Positions 1 to 8,857 of a stretch of DNA of 64,000 nt are shown piece by piece. The notes under the pieces are model-generated. The model saw only the letters and a program-made list of their open reading frames with translations. It was not told where the DNA came from and did no database searches. The number at the start of each line of letters is the position of its first letter. The stretch's first letter is position 1. The DNA is from Neogemmobacter tilapiae (lineage in GTDB: Bacteria > Pseudomonadota > Alphaproteobacteria > Rhodobacterales > Rhodobacteraceae), in assembly GCF_014652215.1 (NCBI RefSeq), contig NZ_BMYJ01000011.1, forward strand, positions 1 to 64,000. Reading direction: 5' to 3'. The position numbers were made by a program, and so were the translations under genes.

Positions 1-54
1 ACAGTCCTCAAACGAGGATCAAAATGGACCCCCACCGCAATCTGAACACGGTTG

Positions 55-771
55 CTACTCGATATCTGACAGCATCCCCGCCAGCCGTTCCGCCCATGCC
101 GCTTGCTGTTCGGCGGTTTGGATCAGGTCGTTCCGCAGCTCGATCAGCGTGTTCTGTCTGCCCTTGGCCAAGGCGTGGCGGTCGATAGAATCGCCGGGCA
201 GGTGGCCGTTGTAGGGTTCGTTGTCGCCGACGATGAGGTCGGGTTCCTGACGCAGGCGCGCGATCAGGGCGCGGGAAAAGCCGCTGTCCAGATGCGAATG
301 CAGGATGCCGATGTGCCAAGGCCTTGGGGCGCGGGCGCGCAGGCAGGGGGTGAAGGAATGGATGGCGACGATGGTGCGGCCCTTGGCCATGTCTTCCAGT
401 GCCGCGTGATAGGGGCGGTGGAGGCGGTTCAGTCGTTCTTTGATCTGCTGGGGCGTGATGTGGCGGTTGGCGGGGATGATGGTGCCGTCATAAAGGCGCA
501 TGACAAGGGTCGGATCATCCTCGGCCCGGTTGGCGTCGATGACGAGGCGGGAAAAATCCGACAGGATGGCGGGTGAGTCTAGGTGTTGGGCCAAGGCCAA
601 GGTGACGCCAGCGGCACCGGGATCAAAGGCGATGTGGCGGGCCATGTCTTCGGGCGCGATGCCAAGATCGCCGCCGTTGACCCATTCAGGGACGCGGTTG
701 GTGGCATGGTCGCAGGTGATCAGCCATGGGCCGGGACGATCCGCGCCTTCGATACGATAGGCCTCTGACAT
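55..771 (-). CDS. N-formylglutamate amidohydrolase family protein
   Basis: A 238-residue protein of the N-formylglutamate amidohydrolase (HutG-like) family, which hydrolyses N-formyl-amino acids to formate and the free amino acid in the cytoplasm. The family features seen are an early DHATNRVP stretch (about residues 20-28), VIDANRAEDD (about 77-86) and a late HSH motif. The ATG at 771 is preceded by AAGG. It is divergent from pyruvate kinase across about 200 bases, and no other histidine-utilisation gene is nearby, so the physiological substrate is uncertain. The family call is firm; the exact substrate is an inference. Confidence 0.85.
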   Translation of the reverse strand: MSEAYRIEGADRPGPWLITCDHATNRVPEWVNGGDLGIAPEDMARHIAFDPGAAGVTLALAQHLDSPAILSDFSRLVIDANRAEDDPTLVMRLYDGTIIPANRHITPQQIKERLNRLHRPYHAALEDMAKGRTIVAIHSFTPCLRARAPRPWHIGILHSHLDSGFSRALIARLRQEPDLIVGDNEPYNGHLPGDSIDRHALAKGRQNTLIELRNDLIQTAEQQAAWAERLAGMLSDIE

Positions 772-970
772 TCACCAAACCTTCATTGTTCATGGCCTTC
801 TATCCAGCGGCCCGGGCCTTGTCCAAGCCCCCGCCCGGGTTTTGCCTTTCTTTTGGGCAGATCGGGGCCTAGAATGTCTTTTGTTTGCGCTATCAGATAC
901 GCCCCGTTGCCCCGGCATGGGTTATCCGGCATAAGCGCGCCAAATTGGAAATCCGAAGGGACAGGCAACG

Positions 971-2416
971 ATGAGACGCCTTCGCAATGTGAAAATCGTG
1001 GCCACGCTGGGCCCGGCTTCGAGCAGCTATGACATGATCCGGGACTTGTTTCTGGCCGGGGCCGATGTGTTCCGCCTGAATATGAGCCATGGCGGGCATG
1101 AGGATATTCGTGCGCGGCACGAGATCATCCGCCAAGTGGAAAAGGAAACCGGGCGGCCGATCGCGATTCTGGCCGACCTGCAAGGGCCAAAGCTGCGGGT
1201 GGGCACCTTTGCCGATGGGCCGGTGGAGCTGGTCGAAGGGGCGGCTTTCCGGATGGATCTGGACGCGGCACCGGGCGATGTGAACCGGGTGCAACTGCCG
1301 CATCCGGAAATTTTCGCCGCGCTGGAGCCGGGGTCTTCGCTGCTGGTGAACGACGGGAAGATCCGGCTGAAAGTAGAAAAATGCGGTAAGGATTTTGCCG
1401 ATTGCACGGTGACGGTGGGTGGGGCGATTTCGAACCGCAAGGGCGTGAACGTGCCGGATGTGGTGCTGCCCTTGGCGGCGCTGTCGGACAAGGACCGGAA
1501 AGATCTGGAATTCGTCTGCGAATTGGGCGTGGACTGGCTGGCACTGTCTTTCGTGCAGCGGCCGGAGGACGTGCTTGAGGCGCGGGAACTGGCCAAGGGT
1601 CGGGCGGCTATTCTGTCGAAGATCGAAAAGCCGGCGGCAGTGAAGGCCTATGACGCGATCCTGGCGGTCAGCGACGGGATCATGGTGGCGCGGGGCGATC
1701 TGGGGGTGGAACTGCCGGTCTATTCGGTGCCGCCGATCCAGAAGCAATTGGTGCGCGGGGCGCGGGCGGCGGCCAAACCGGTGATCGTGGCGACGCAGAT
1801 GCTGGAATCGATGATCGAAAGCCCGGTGCCGACGCGGGCGGAAGTGTCGGACGTGGCGACGGCGATCTATGAAGGTGCGGATGCGGTGATGCTGTCGGCG
1901 GAATCGGCGGCGGGGGCCTATCCGATTGAAGCCGTGACGACGATGCACAACGTGGCGCAAAGCGTGGAAAACGACGCGACCTATCGGCAGATCATCGAGG
2001 CAAGCCGTTCGGCGACGCGCAAGACGGTGGCTGACGGGATCGTGGTGGCAGCGCGGGAAATTGCGGAAACGGCGGATATCAAGGCGATTGCCTGCTTCTC
2101 GCAGACGGGCACGACCGTCAGCTTGGTGGCGCGGGAACGGCCGCGGGTGCCGATCATTGCGCTGACGCCGCTGGTGGAAAGCGCGCGGCGGATGTGCCTG
2201 ACCTGGGGGACCCATTGCGTGATCTCGGAACCGCAGACGCGGTTCAAGGGGGCGGTGATTTCGGCGGTGCGGGCGGCGAAGGCCGAGGGTTTCGCGGGCG
2301 AGGCGGATCAGATCGTGCTGACGGCGGGTGTGCCATTCAACGTGCAGGGGACGACGAATATCCTGCGTGTGGCGCCCTGCGATGAACGGTTGATTTCGCG
2401 CGGCGACCCTGAATAA
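971..2416 (+). CDS. pyk: Pyruvate kinase
   Basis: Converts phosphoenolpyruvate and ADP to pyruvate and ATP, the last step of glycolysis, in the cytoplasm. The 481 residues match the usual length. Visible family motifs are KIVATLGPASS at residues 8-18, FRLNMSHG, ADLQGPKLRVG, the catalytic LSKIEKPAAV, ARGDLGVELP and ATQMLESM. The C-terminal domain is complete. It is transcribed away from the N-formylglutamate amidohydrolase gene and a small membrane protein gene follows closely. Identification is secure. Confidence 0.98.
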   Translation: MRRLRNVKIVATLGPASSSYDMIRDLFLAGADVFRLNMSHGGHEDIRARHEIIRQVEKETGRPIAILADLQGPKLRVGTFADGPVELVEGAAFRMDLDAAPGDVNRVQLPHPEIFAALEPGSSLLVNDGKIRLKVEKCGKDFADCTVTVGGAISNRKGVNVPDVVLPLAALSDKDRKDLEFVCELGVDWLALSFVQRPEDVLEARELAKGRAAILSKIEKPAAVKAYDAILAVSDGIMVARGDLGVELPVYSVPPIQKQLVRGARAAAKPVIVATQMLESMIESPVPTRAEVSDVATAIYEGADAVMLSAESAAGAYPIEAVTTMHNVAQSVENDATYRQIIEASRSATRKTVADGIVVAAREIAETADIKAIACFSQTGTTVSLVARERPRVPIIALTPLVESARRMCLTWGTHCVISEPQTRFKGAVISAVRAAKAEGFAGEADQIVLTAGVPFNVQGTTNILRVAPCDERLISRGDPE

Positions 2417-2461
2417 GCTGGCCGCCAGCGGTTGACGCTGGCCAAGCTGGGGGAACGCAAG

Positions 2462-2683
2462 GTGAATGCCGATTATCTGCTGGTGGCGGGACTGTTGTTG
2501 ATTGTCCTGTCGATCCCTTCGCTGTTGCAGGCCTATTCGTCGATGGACCCGCCCCGGATGGGGGCGGTTCTGATCATTCTGGGGCTGGGGCTGACGTTTT
2601 ACGCGGCAAGGACAAGCCCGCAGGGTTACGCCTGGGATGATGTGCCGAATGTCTTTTTCCGGGTCTTGGGCGAGATATTCTAG
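2462..2683 (+). CDS. Small two-helix membrane protein, unknown function
   Basis: A 73-residue protein with two predicted transmembrane segments (about residues 4-21 and 31-48) and a short C-terminal tail. The GTG at 2462 is preferred because a GGGGGAA ribosome-binding sequence precedes it. An in-frame TTG at 2432 would add ten residues (83 in all). It begins shortly after pyruvate kinase and ends about 110 bases before rpmI. I do not recognise a named family. The coding call rests on the hydrophobic pattern, codon bias and tight spacing. Confidence 0.7.
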   Translation: MNADYLLVAGLLLIVLSIPSLLQAYSSMDPPRMGAVLIILGLGLTFYAARTSPQGYAWDDVPNVFFRVLGEIF

Positions 2684-2795
2684 GCGAGGGGGCCTTGCGT
2701 CCCAATCCAAGCCCGCCTATAGGGCACGCTTCTGATAACTGTGTGACCGGCCGACGTGGCATGCCGAGTCGCACTTTCAAACCACGGAGATGGAA

Positions 2796-2996
2796 ATGCC
2801 CAAGATGAAGACCAAGTCGGCGGCGAAGAAGCGTTTCAGCTTCACGGCCACCGGTCGGGTGAAAGCTGGCCCCGCCGGCAAACGCCACGGCATGATCAAG
2901 CGCACGGCGAAATTCGTCCGCGATTCGGCGGGAACCATGATCCTGAGCGATAGCGACGCGAAAATCGTCAAAAAATACATGCCCTACGACCGGTAA
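2796..2996 (+). CDS. rpmI: 50S ribosomal protein L35
   Basis: A small basic protein of the large ribosomal subunit, 66 residues, beginning [14 protein letters not shown] as in the L35 family. The start at 2796 is chosen over the ATG at 2790 because the ACGGAG ribosome-binding site ends at 2789; this leaves six bases to 2796 and none to 2790. rplT follows after 12 bases, the usual rpmI-rplT pair. infC is not in this window. Confidence 0.97.
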   Translation: MPKMKTKSAAKKRFSFTATGRVKAGPAGKRHGMIKRTAKFVRDSAGTMILSDSDAKIVKKYMPYDR

Positions 2997-3008
2997 GGAG
3001 AGCAGCCT

Positions 3009-3371
3009 ATGTCCCGCGTTAAATCCGGCGTCGTCACGCACGCTCGTCACCGCAAGGTGATCAAGGCCGCTTCGGGCTATTACAGCGCCCGTTCGCGCAA
3101 CTTCCGCACGGCCACGCAGGCCGTCGACAAGGCCAACCAATACGCCACCCGCGACCGCAAGACCCGCAAGCGCAACTTCCGCGCCCTGTGGATCCAGCGG
3201 ATCAACGCAGCGGTGCGGTTGTTTGATGCTGAACTGACCTATTCGCGTTTCATCAACGGCCTGGCGAAAGCCGGGATCGAAGTGGACCGCAAGGTTCTGG
3301 CCGATCTGGCCGTGCATGAGCCGGAGGCGTTCAACGCCATCGCCTCGCAGGCACGGGCCGCTTTGGCCTGA
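3009..3371 (+). CDS. rplT: 50S ribosomal protein L20
   Basis: A 120-residue ribosomal protein that binds 23S rRNA early in large-subunit assembly. The N-terminus ([21 protein letters not shown]) is the basic extension of L20, and [16 protein letters not shown] is the conserved central helix. An AAGGAGAGCAG ribosome-binding site precedes the ATG. It is the second gene of the rpmI-rplT pair and is followed by a strong intrinsic terminator. Confidence 0.98.
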   Translation: MSRVKSGVVTHARHRKVIKAASGYYSARSRNFRTATQAVDKANQYATRDRKTRKRNFRALWIQRINAAVRLFDAELTYSRFINGLAKAGIEVDRKVLADLAVHEPEAFNAIASQARAALA

Positions 3372-3390
3372 TCTGTCGATCACGATAAAC

Positions 3391-3426
3391 AAAAGGCCCT
3401 GCGGCGACGCGGGGCCTTTTGCTTTT
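3391..3426 (+). terminator. Intrinsic terminator after rplT
   Basis: The arms AAAAGGCCC and GGGCCTTTT (9 bp) flank a short GC-rich loop and are followed by GCTTTT. The hairpin begins about 20 bases past the rplT stop codon, so it ends the rpmI-rplT transcript. Confidence 0.85.
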
Positions 3427-3492
3427 GGCGGCTTGCCTGAACAGGCGATCCGGGCAAAGCTGGCAAAGTGTTCCAGTTCCAGCAGGTTTGCC

Positions 3493-4491
3493 ATGTATAT
3501 CGGCCCGGAAATGTATCGGCCCCTGACCGACAAGGCCCGCCAGCGCGAGATTTTCGCGCATACGGTGACGCGGGTGGAGGTGGAGACGCATTCCTATTGC
3601 AACCGGCGCTGCGATTATTGCCCGAATGTGGTGGGCGACCGTCTGGGGTCGAATGTGCGAATGAAGCAGGGGGTTTATGACCGGCTGCTGGGCGATCTGG
3701 CCGAGGTGGGATTCAAGCACAATTTCATCCTGAACAGCTATAACGAGCCTTTGTTTGATCGGGCCATTCTGGAAAGGATCGCCGAGGCGCGGGTGGCACT
3801 GCCCCATGCACGGATTATGATCTATACCAATGGCGATTATCTGACGCCTGCCTATGTCGATGAACTGGCCGAGGCGGGGTTGGATTATATGCATGTGTCG
3901 ATCCATCTGAAGCAGGGGGATCGTTACACCGATGTTTATGTGCTGGACCGAATTGCCGAGGTGGCGCATCGCACCGGCCTGCGGGTGCGGTTCAAGACGC
4001 TGCGGGCGGGTGAGATCATTATTGCGCGGTTTGACCACCCGCGGATGGAAATCGAGACGCGGGCGATTGATTTCACGCAGCATGGCAATGACCGGGGCGG
4101 GCTGCTGCCGGACCTTTCGCCGGAAAAGCCGCGGACCGAGCCCTGCAACTTTGTGTTTTCGCATTTCCATATGGGCTTTAGCGGCAATGTGGTGCCCTGC
4201 TGTCATATCCGCAGCGACCGGCCGGAACATGCCAAGCATGTGGTGGGCAATCTGGGGCAGGCGGGTTCGATTTTTGACATCTTTTTCGGGGCCAAGGCAG
4301 CGGCCTGGCGGCGGGGGCTGATCCATGACCGGGAAAAGACCGGGCCTTGCGCGACCTGTTCGGCGCCTTTGCTGCTGAACCATCCGAATTGGCGGGGGCA
4401 GATGCTGCGGGCCTATCGGCAGTATGTGCAGCCGGTGGAGGCCGCTCAGGCCGCCGCAGACAGATTGTCGATCAGCCCCTCCAGCGCATGA
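3493..4491 (+). CDS. Radical SAM/SPASM-type protein, substrate unknown
   Basis: A 332-residue radical SAM enzyme. The [4Fe-4S] triad is Cys36, Cys40 and Cys43 (CNRRCDYCP), and NSYNEPLFD and IYTNGDYL are further barrel motifs. The C-terminal part has Cys218, the pair Cys236-Cys237 and Cys286/Cys289, the SPASM/Twitch pattern for auxiliary iron-sulfur clusters. The ATG at 3493 is chosen because the match to radical SAM proteins starts there; upstream in-frame sequence overlaps rplT and its terminator. It stands alone and its 3' end overlaps the convergent TetR gene by 46 bases. SPASM enzymes often modify peptides or proteins, but no precursor is evident next to it. Confidence 0.85.
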   Translation: MYIGPEMYRPLTDKARQREIFAHTVTRVEVETHSYCNRRCDYCPNVVGDRLGSNVRMKQGVYDRLLGDLAEVGFKHNFILNSYNEPLFDRAILERIAEARVALPHARIMIYTNGDYLTPAYVDELAEAGLDYMHVSIHLKQGDRYTDVYVLDRIAEVAHRTGLRVRFKTLRAGEIIIARFDHPRMEIETRAIDFTQHGNDRGGLLPDLSPEKPRTEPCNFVFSHFHMGFSGNVVPCCHIRSDRPEHAKHVVGNLGQAGSIFDIFFGAKAAAWRRGLIHDREKTGPCATCSAPLLLNHPNWRGQMLRAYRQYVQPVEAAQAAADRLSISPSSA

Positions 4492-5021
4492 AGCCAAGGT
4501 TCGGGCTTTTCGCCTGCGACGATGGCCAAGGCCGCCCGGTCAAAGGCGGCGGACAACAGCGCGGCCAGTTCACGGACCGATTCATCGGGGCGCAGGGCGG
4601 CCAACCCCTCGGCCAGCGTCTGGCCGCCGGTTTCGGCATCCAGTGCATCCATCGCCGCACGGCCCAGCACTGCGGGGCCATCGACCAGCAGCAACCTTGC
4701 GCGCCCCGGTGCCTGCATGGCGTCTAGCCAGACCTGCCCCCCGGCCTTAAGCGCCTGTAGTGGATCGGCAGGCAATTCGGCGCTGCGCACCGCCTTGGCG
4801 ACGGCTTCGGCCTCGGCCCGGACAGTGGCGGCGAACAGCGCCTCTTTGTCGGCGAAATGGTGGTAAAGCGCGCCGCGCGTCACCCCAGCCGCCGCGACGA
4901 TGTCGGGCGTTCCGGTGGCCGCAAAGCCTTTTTCGGTGAACAGATGCCGCCCGGCATTGATCAACGCCTGCCGCATGGCGGCGCTGCGGTCCTTGTTGGA
5001 GCGTCTCGAATCGTCTTGCAT
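4446..5021 (-). CDS. TetR family transcriptional regulator
   Basis: A 191-residue one-component repressor. The N-terminal helix-turn-helix lies in roughly residues 15-60 ([22 protein letters not shown]), and the rest is a helical ligand and dimerisation domain. The ATG at 5021 is used because the alternative at 5051 would place the start inside the palindromic operator described below. It is divergent from the VOC protein at 5084, which is therefore the likely target along with its own gene. The inducing ligand is unknown. Confidence 0.88.
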   Translation of the reverse strand: MQDDSRRSNKDRSAAMRQALINAGRHLFTEKGFAATGTPDIVAAAGVTRGALYHHFADKEALFAATVRAEAEAVAKAVRSAELPADPLQALKAGGQVWLDAMQAPGRARLLLVDGPAVLGRAAMDALDAETGGQTLAEGLAALRPDESVRELAALLSAAFDRAALAIVAGEKPEPWLHALEGLIDNLSAAA

Positions 5022-5031
5022 ACATTCAGCC

Positions 5032-5057
5032 TGTATGTTACTTACATACACAGTGTA
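5032..5057. promoter_or_regulatory. Palindromic TetR-type operator between the divergent genes
   Basis: TGTATGT (5032-5038) and ACATACA (5044-5050) form a 19-base inverted repeat with a five-base centre, and a further TGTAT lies at 5053-5057. It sits between the TetR gene start (5021) and the VOC gene start (5084), where a TetR dimer would repress both. The palindrome is read directly; its binding by this regulator is an inference. Confidence 0.65.
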
Positions 5058-5083
5058 TCAATTATTGCTGGAAAGGAAAAGCC

Positions 5084-5509
5084 ATGCAGATAAGCAGTTT
5101 CTATCCCGTGATCATGACAAAGGATGTGCCGGGCACAGCGGATTTCTGGATGCGGCATTTCGGCTTTGCGGCGCTGTTCACAGCGGATTGGTATGTGCAT
5201 CTGCAATCCCAGCAGGATGCAGGGGTCAATCTGGCGATTCTGGATGGGGATCATGCGACGATTCCCGTGGTGGGGCGCGGGCGGGTGGCGGGGCTTTTGC
5301 TGAATTTCGAGGTGGAGGATGTGGACGCGGAATATGCGCGGCTGCAAGGCGCGGGGCTGCCGATCCTGTTGACGCTGCGGGACGAGGCTTTTGGGCAAAG
5401 GCATTTCATCACCAACGATCCGAATGGGGTGCTGATCGACGTGATCCGCCCGATTGCACCAGACGCGGATTTTGCCGCGCAGTATGTGGAACGTGCGCGG
5501 CCAAGCTGA
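5084..5509 (+). CDS. VOC (glyoxalase/bleomycin resistance) family protein
   Basis: A 141-residue protein of the vicinal oxygen chelate fold. It starts with the usual pattern of a strand followed by [15 protein letters not shown] and ends with [16 protein letters not shown], the conserved glyoxalase-like C-terminal strand. Such proteins are dioxygenases, isomerases, glyoxalases or drug-binding proteins; the sequence alone does not decide which. It faces a TetR regulator across a palindromic operator, which suggests induction by a small molecule. A GGAAAGG ribosome-binding site precedes the ATG. Confidence 0.85.
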   Translation: MQISSFYPVIMTKDVPGTADFWMRHFGFAALFTADWYVHLQSQQDAGVNLAILDGDHATIPVVGRGRVAGLLLNFEVEDVDAEYARLQGAGLPILLTLRDEAFGQRHFITNDPNGVLIDVIRPIAPDADFAAQYVERARPS

Positions 5510-5567
5510 CAGCTTGCATTCCGGCCCCCGCGCGGCTAGCACCGACGCGATTTCATCGGAGGCCGGA

Positions 5568-6650
5568 ATGGACGGGCTGGACACGCTGCGCAACAAATTC
5601 ATCGCTGCCATTGCGGGGGCGAGCGACGAGGCGGCCTTGGAAGAGGTACGGCTGTCGGCGCTAGGGAAAAAGGGCGAGATCAGTGCGCTGATGGGCGGGC
5701 TGGGCAAGATGGAGCCTGAGGCGCGCAAGGCGGCAGGGGCCTCGTTGAACGTGCTGCGGGACGAGATTGACGCGGCGCTGCGGGGGCGGAAGGCGGGGCT
5801 TGCGGATGCGGCGCTGGACGCGCGGCTGAAAAGCGAATGGCTAGATGTGACGCTGCCGGGGCGGCCTAGGCCTGCGGGGACGATCCATCCGGTTTCTCAG
5901 GTGATGGATGAGCTGACGGCGATCTTTGCGGATATGGGGTTTTCGGTGGCCGAAGGGCCGCAGATCGAAAGCGACTGGTTCAATTTCGATGCGCTGAACA
6001 TTCCGCCGGAGCATCCGGCGCGGCAGGAGCATGACACGTTTTTCATGCATCGGGCGGAAGGCGACGACCGTCCGCCGCATGTGCTGCGGACGCATACCAG
6101 CCCGGTGCAGATCCGGGCGTTGCAGGCGCAGGGGGCGCCGATCCGGGTGATTGCACCGGGGCGGGTGTACCGGATGGATATGGACCAGACGCATACGCCG
6201 ATGTTCCATCAGGTCGAAGGTCTGGCGATTGACCGGAATGTGACGATGGCAAACCTGAAATGGTGCCTGGAGGAATTCTGCCGGGCGTTCTTTGAGGTGG
6301 ACGAGGTGGAGCTGCGGTTCCGGGCATCGCATTTCCCGTTCACGGAACCCTCGGCCGAGGTGGACATCCGCTATTCGGTGCAGAACGGGCAGATCAAGCT
6401 GGGCCAAGGCGACAAATGGATGGAAATCCTTGGGTCGGGGATGGTGCATCCGAAGGTTCTGGCGGCGGCAGGGGTGAACCCGGACGAATGGCAGGGCTTT
6501 GCCTTTGGCATGGGGATCGACCGGATTGCGATGCTGAAATACGGGATTCCCGACCTGCGGGCCTTCTTTGAGGCAGATCTGCGTTGGCTGCGGCATTACG
6601 GCTTTGCGGCGCTGGACATGCCGGATTTGGCGCGGGGGCTGCGGGGGTGA
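5568..6650 (+). CDS. pheS: Phenylalanyl-tRNA synthetase alpha subunit
   Basis: The catalytic subunit of the heterotetrameric synthetase that charges tRNA-Phe. The 360 residues hold an N-terminal coiled coil and a class II catalytic core: motif 2 around [11 protein letters not shown]...[21 protein letters not shown] and motif 3 at [17 protein letters not shown]. The start at 5568 follows ATCGGAGGCC and gives the normal length. The beta subunit gene pheT does not follow; instead an AT-rich membrane protein gene overlaps the stop codon by one base. Confidence 0.97.
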   Translation: MDGLDTLRNKFIAAIAGASDEAALEEVRLSALGKKGEISALMGGLGKMEPEARKAAGASLNVLRDEIDAALRGRKAGLADAALDARLKSEWLDVTLPGRPRPAGTIHPVSQVMDELTAIFADMGFSVAEGPQIESDWFNFDALNIPPEHPARQEHDTFFMHRAEGDDRPPHVLRTHTSPVQIRALQAQGAPIRVIAPGRVYRMDMDQTHTPMFHQVEGLAIDRNVTMANLKWCLEEFCRAFFEVDEVELRFRASHFPFTEPSAEVDIRYSVQNGQIKLGQGDKWMEILGSGMVHPKVLAAAGVNPDEWQGFAFGMGIDRIAMLKYGIPDLRAFFEADLRWLRHYGFAALDMPDLARGLRG

Positions 6651-7207
6651 TGGAAGAAATTCATAAGGCGTGGGAATTACTTGGTCCGGCTCACAACTTT
6701 CTTTATTCGATTATCTTATCGCTAGCGACAGCATTGATATTCTGGTTATTTAAGCCTAGAGTAAAGATTATATGGGGAAGAACAAGTGTAAATTATCACA
6801 ATTTCAATATTGATGAAGATAGTCCCGTTCATGTTTCGACGCAAAAATTCTTTGTTCAAAATGTGGGAAAGAAGGGCGCAAACACGATAGAGATTTTCTT
6901 TAGTTCACCCCCTACAAGCTACAATATTTGGCCACCAAGGGAACATAGAACTTCTCTTGTTATCGGGGATCATTTTTCTATATCTGTCCCTTTTCTTGCG
7001 CCCGGCGAGCTGATCATTGTTGATACTGTAGATATAGACACATCCAATCCCAACATACTTTCAGTCAACTGCGCTGATGTCGTGAGCAAACAGGTAGAAT
7101 TTGTTGCTCAACGGCAATTTGGAAAATTGTTCAATTCTTTCGCAATTTACTTATTTTTTGCGGGCGTGGTTGGAACTATTTACGCTATTATTTCACTTGT
7201 TTTTTAA
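6650..7207 (+). CDS. AT-rich membrane protein of unknown function
   Basis: A 185-residue protein with a predicted transmembrane helix near the N-terminus (about residues 15-34) and another at the C-terminus (about 162-184). Between them is a strand-rich soluble segment with QKFFVQNVGKKGANTIEIFF and a DTVDIDTSNPN stretch. The ATG overlaps the pheS stop as TGATG. Base composition is strikingly AT-rich compared with both neighbours, and codon use differs accordingly, which indicates recent acquisition. I recognise no family. It may be an exclusion, defence or membrane-stress protein, but nothing in the sequence shows this. Confidence 0.75.
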   Translation: MEEIHKAWELLGPAHNFLYSIILSLATALIFWLFKPRVKIIWGRTSVNYHNFNIDEDSPVHVSTQKFFVQNVGKKGANTIEIFFSSPPTSYNIWPPREHRTSLVIGDHFSISVPFLAPGELIIVDTVDIDTSNPNILSVNCADVVSKQVEFVAQRQFGKLFNSFAIYLFFAGVVGTIYAIISLVF

Positions 7208-7268
7208 TTTCTCCATGATTTCATTCGGTGGTGCTTTATGAAATTATAAATAGTCAAAATTTAAACAC

Positions 7269-8306
7269 CTAAACCGGGCGCAACTCGATATCGGACAGCT
7301 CCAAGGCGGCGGCGCGGTGGATGATGGCGAGGGGCTGGCCGTTCAGCGAAAGGCTGGCATCGCCGGTGTCCTGATCATGGGTAAGGCCCAGTTCTGGGGG
7401 ATGGTCGCCGATGTAGCGGACGACGATCTGGTCGGCGGTGGGGTCATAGTCTTGCACATGGATGGCGGTGGGGCCGGGGTGGAGGATATAGGTATCGCCG
7501 CCTTCGCCGCCGTCGCCATAATCGCCCGGGCCGAGCAGCAGAAGATCGTCGCCCATGCCGCCGTTGAGGAAATCGTCACCTTCGTCGCCGGAAAGCGTGT
7601 CATGGCCGCTGCCGCCCTCAACAGTGTCGTTGCCCGCGCCGCCGGAAAGGGAATCGTCGCCGCTGTCGCCCAGAAGCTCATCCTCGCCGGCGTCGCCCCA
7701 CAGGCTGTCGTGGCCTTCGCCGCCCGTTAGGCTGTCATGGCCTTGGCCCCCGTCCAGTTGGTCGTGGCCAGCCGCGCCCGAAAGCCGGTCGTCGCCCGTG
7801 TCGCCTGAAAGGGTGTCGTCGCCTTGGCCACCGGTCAGATTGTCCTGGCCTGCGCCGCCACCGATATGGTCGTTTCCGTTGCCACCATCGAGTTGATCAT
7901 TGCCGTCGTCGCCGGTGATGCTGTCGTCGCCGTCCTGTCCGCGCAGTTGATCATCGCCTTCGTTGCCGGACAGTTGGTCGTTGCCGCCGCCGCCTTGCAG
8001 GAGGTCGTCGAGGGCGCTGCCTTGTAGGGTTTGGCCGGGTTCCAGGATCACCGGGCGGTCGCTGGAATCGGGGTCGGCGTCGGGGTGTTCCGCGTCGGGG
8101 CGTTCCGCGTCGGCGGGGGTTTCGGCGCCCTTGGCGGCCAGATCGTCGGTTGGATCGTCCAGAAGATCGCCATTTTGTTGTTCGGCCATGGCAGGATGAG
8201 GCGTGTCTTCAATGTCCTCCTCATCCTCAGGCTCCTCCTGCCCCAGAAGGGCGTCGAACAGAAGGCCGCCCATGACCAGACCGAAAAGCCCCAGAATGCC
8301 GAACAT
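7269..8306 (-). CDS. RTX-type calcium-binding repeat protein with N-terminal membrane anchor
   Basis: A 345-residue acidic protein. Residues 3-20 form a hydrophobic segment (FGILGLFGLVMGGLLFDALL), then comes a low-complexity acidic linker. About residues 100-275 hold tandem GGxGxD nonapeptides of the RTX beta-roll, which bind calcium outside the cell. The last 70 residues are a non-repetitive cap. The ATG at 8306 has AAAGGGG upstream; a TTG at 8348 would add 14 residues. No type I secretion genes are nearby. The N-terminal anchor is unlike freely secreted RTX proteins, so it may be a surface or periplasmic calcium-dependent protein. Confidence 0.85.
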   Translation of the reverse strand: MFGILGLFGLVMGGLLFDALLGQEEPEDEEDIEDTPHPAMAEQQNGDLLDDPTDDLAAKGAETPADAERPDAEHPDADPDSSDRPVILEPGQTLQGSALDDLLQGGGGNDQLSGNEGDDQLRGQDGDDSITGDDGNDQLDGGNGNDHIGGGAGQDNLTGGQGDDTLSGDTGDDRLSGAAGHDQLDGGQGHDSLTGGEGHDSLWGDAGEDELLGDSGDDSLSGGAGNDTVEGGSGHDTLSGDEGDDFLNGGMGDDLLLLGPGDYGDGGEGGDTYILHPGPTAIHVQDYDPTADQIVVRYIGDHPPELGLTHDQDTGDASLSLNGQPLAIIHRAAALELSDIELRPV

Positions 8307-8519
8307 GACCCACCCCTTTGCTGGTCTTTGGGGCAGTTTGGCGGGCAAATCTTAGCAAAGGCTAAGCCGGGGCGCGTTTGATTCAAATGCGCGATGGAAA
8401 TCCGGCTTTCCTTTGGGCCGATTCTGCCCTATAGGCCGCCATCCGCTGTCATGGCGGTCAAGGGCCTTGCTGGACGACATCCCGGCTTGTGCCGTCACAT
8501 TCAACCTAGGAGAAATCCG

Positions 8520-8789
8520 ATGTCGATCACTGTTGAAGAAAAAGCCCGCCTGATCAAGGAATATGCCACGAAAGAAGGCGACACCGGTTCGCCCGAAGTT
8601 CAGGTGGCGATCCTGTCGTCGCGGATTGCGACCCTGACCGAGCATTTCAAGGGTCACAAGAAAGACAACCATTCGCGTCGTGGCCTGCTGATGATGGTCG
8701 CCCAGCGCCGCAAGCTGCTGGACTATCTGAAGGGCAAGGATGAGGGCCGTTACACCGCCCTGATCGGCCGTCTGGGCCTGCGCCGCTAA
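8520..8789 (+). CDS. rpsO: 30S ribosomal protein S15
   Basis: An 89-residue small-subunit protein that binds the central domain of 16S rRNA. It starts [21 protein letters not shown] and contains the conserved [10 protein letters not shown] and [10 protein letters not shown] blocks. CTAGGAGAAATCC is the ribosome-binding site. A strong terminator follows. pnp, often adjacent to rpsO, lies about 1.9 kb downstream, separated by three minus-strand accessory genes. Confidence 0.98.
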   Translation: MSITVEEKARLIKEYATKEGDTGSPEVQVAILSSRIATLTEHFKGHKKDNHSRRGLLMMVAQRRKLLDYLKGKDEGRYTALIGRLGLRR

Positions 8790-8811
8790 GCGCTGTCCTT
8801 TGGGATTGCGG

Positions 8812-8845
8812 AACGCCCGTGCCGGAAGGCGCGGGCGTTTTGCGT
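8812..8845 (+). terminator. Intrinsic terminator after rpsO
   Basis: A 12-bp stem, AACGCCCGTGCC with GGCGCGGGCGTT, has a single G-U pair and a GGAA tetraloop and is followed by TTGCGTTT. It lies 22 bases past the rpsO stop. Confidence 0.85.
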
Positions 8846-8857
8846 TTGGGGGGGGGC

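Noticed and set aside
1-54. Hairpin TCCTC-AAAC-GAGGA at the window start
   Set aside because: It has only five pairs and no T-run toward the adjacent gene end, so it cannot be called a terminator with confidence.
893-2710. Long reading frame opposite pyruvate kinase
   Set aside because: Its protein is low-complexity Arg/His/Pro, as expected from the reverse strand of a GC-rich gene, and it has no recognisable domain. Similar long antisense frames at 10638-12659, 24154-26565, 30141-31991 and 49323-51092 were rejected for the same reason.
7500-8000. Regular repeats that could be mistaken for a CRISPR array
   Set aside because: They are coding repeats of about 27 bases for the RTX nonapeptide; there are no spacers and no cas genes.
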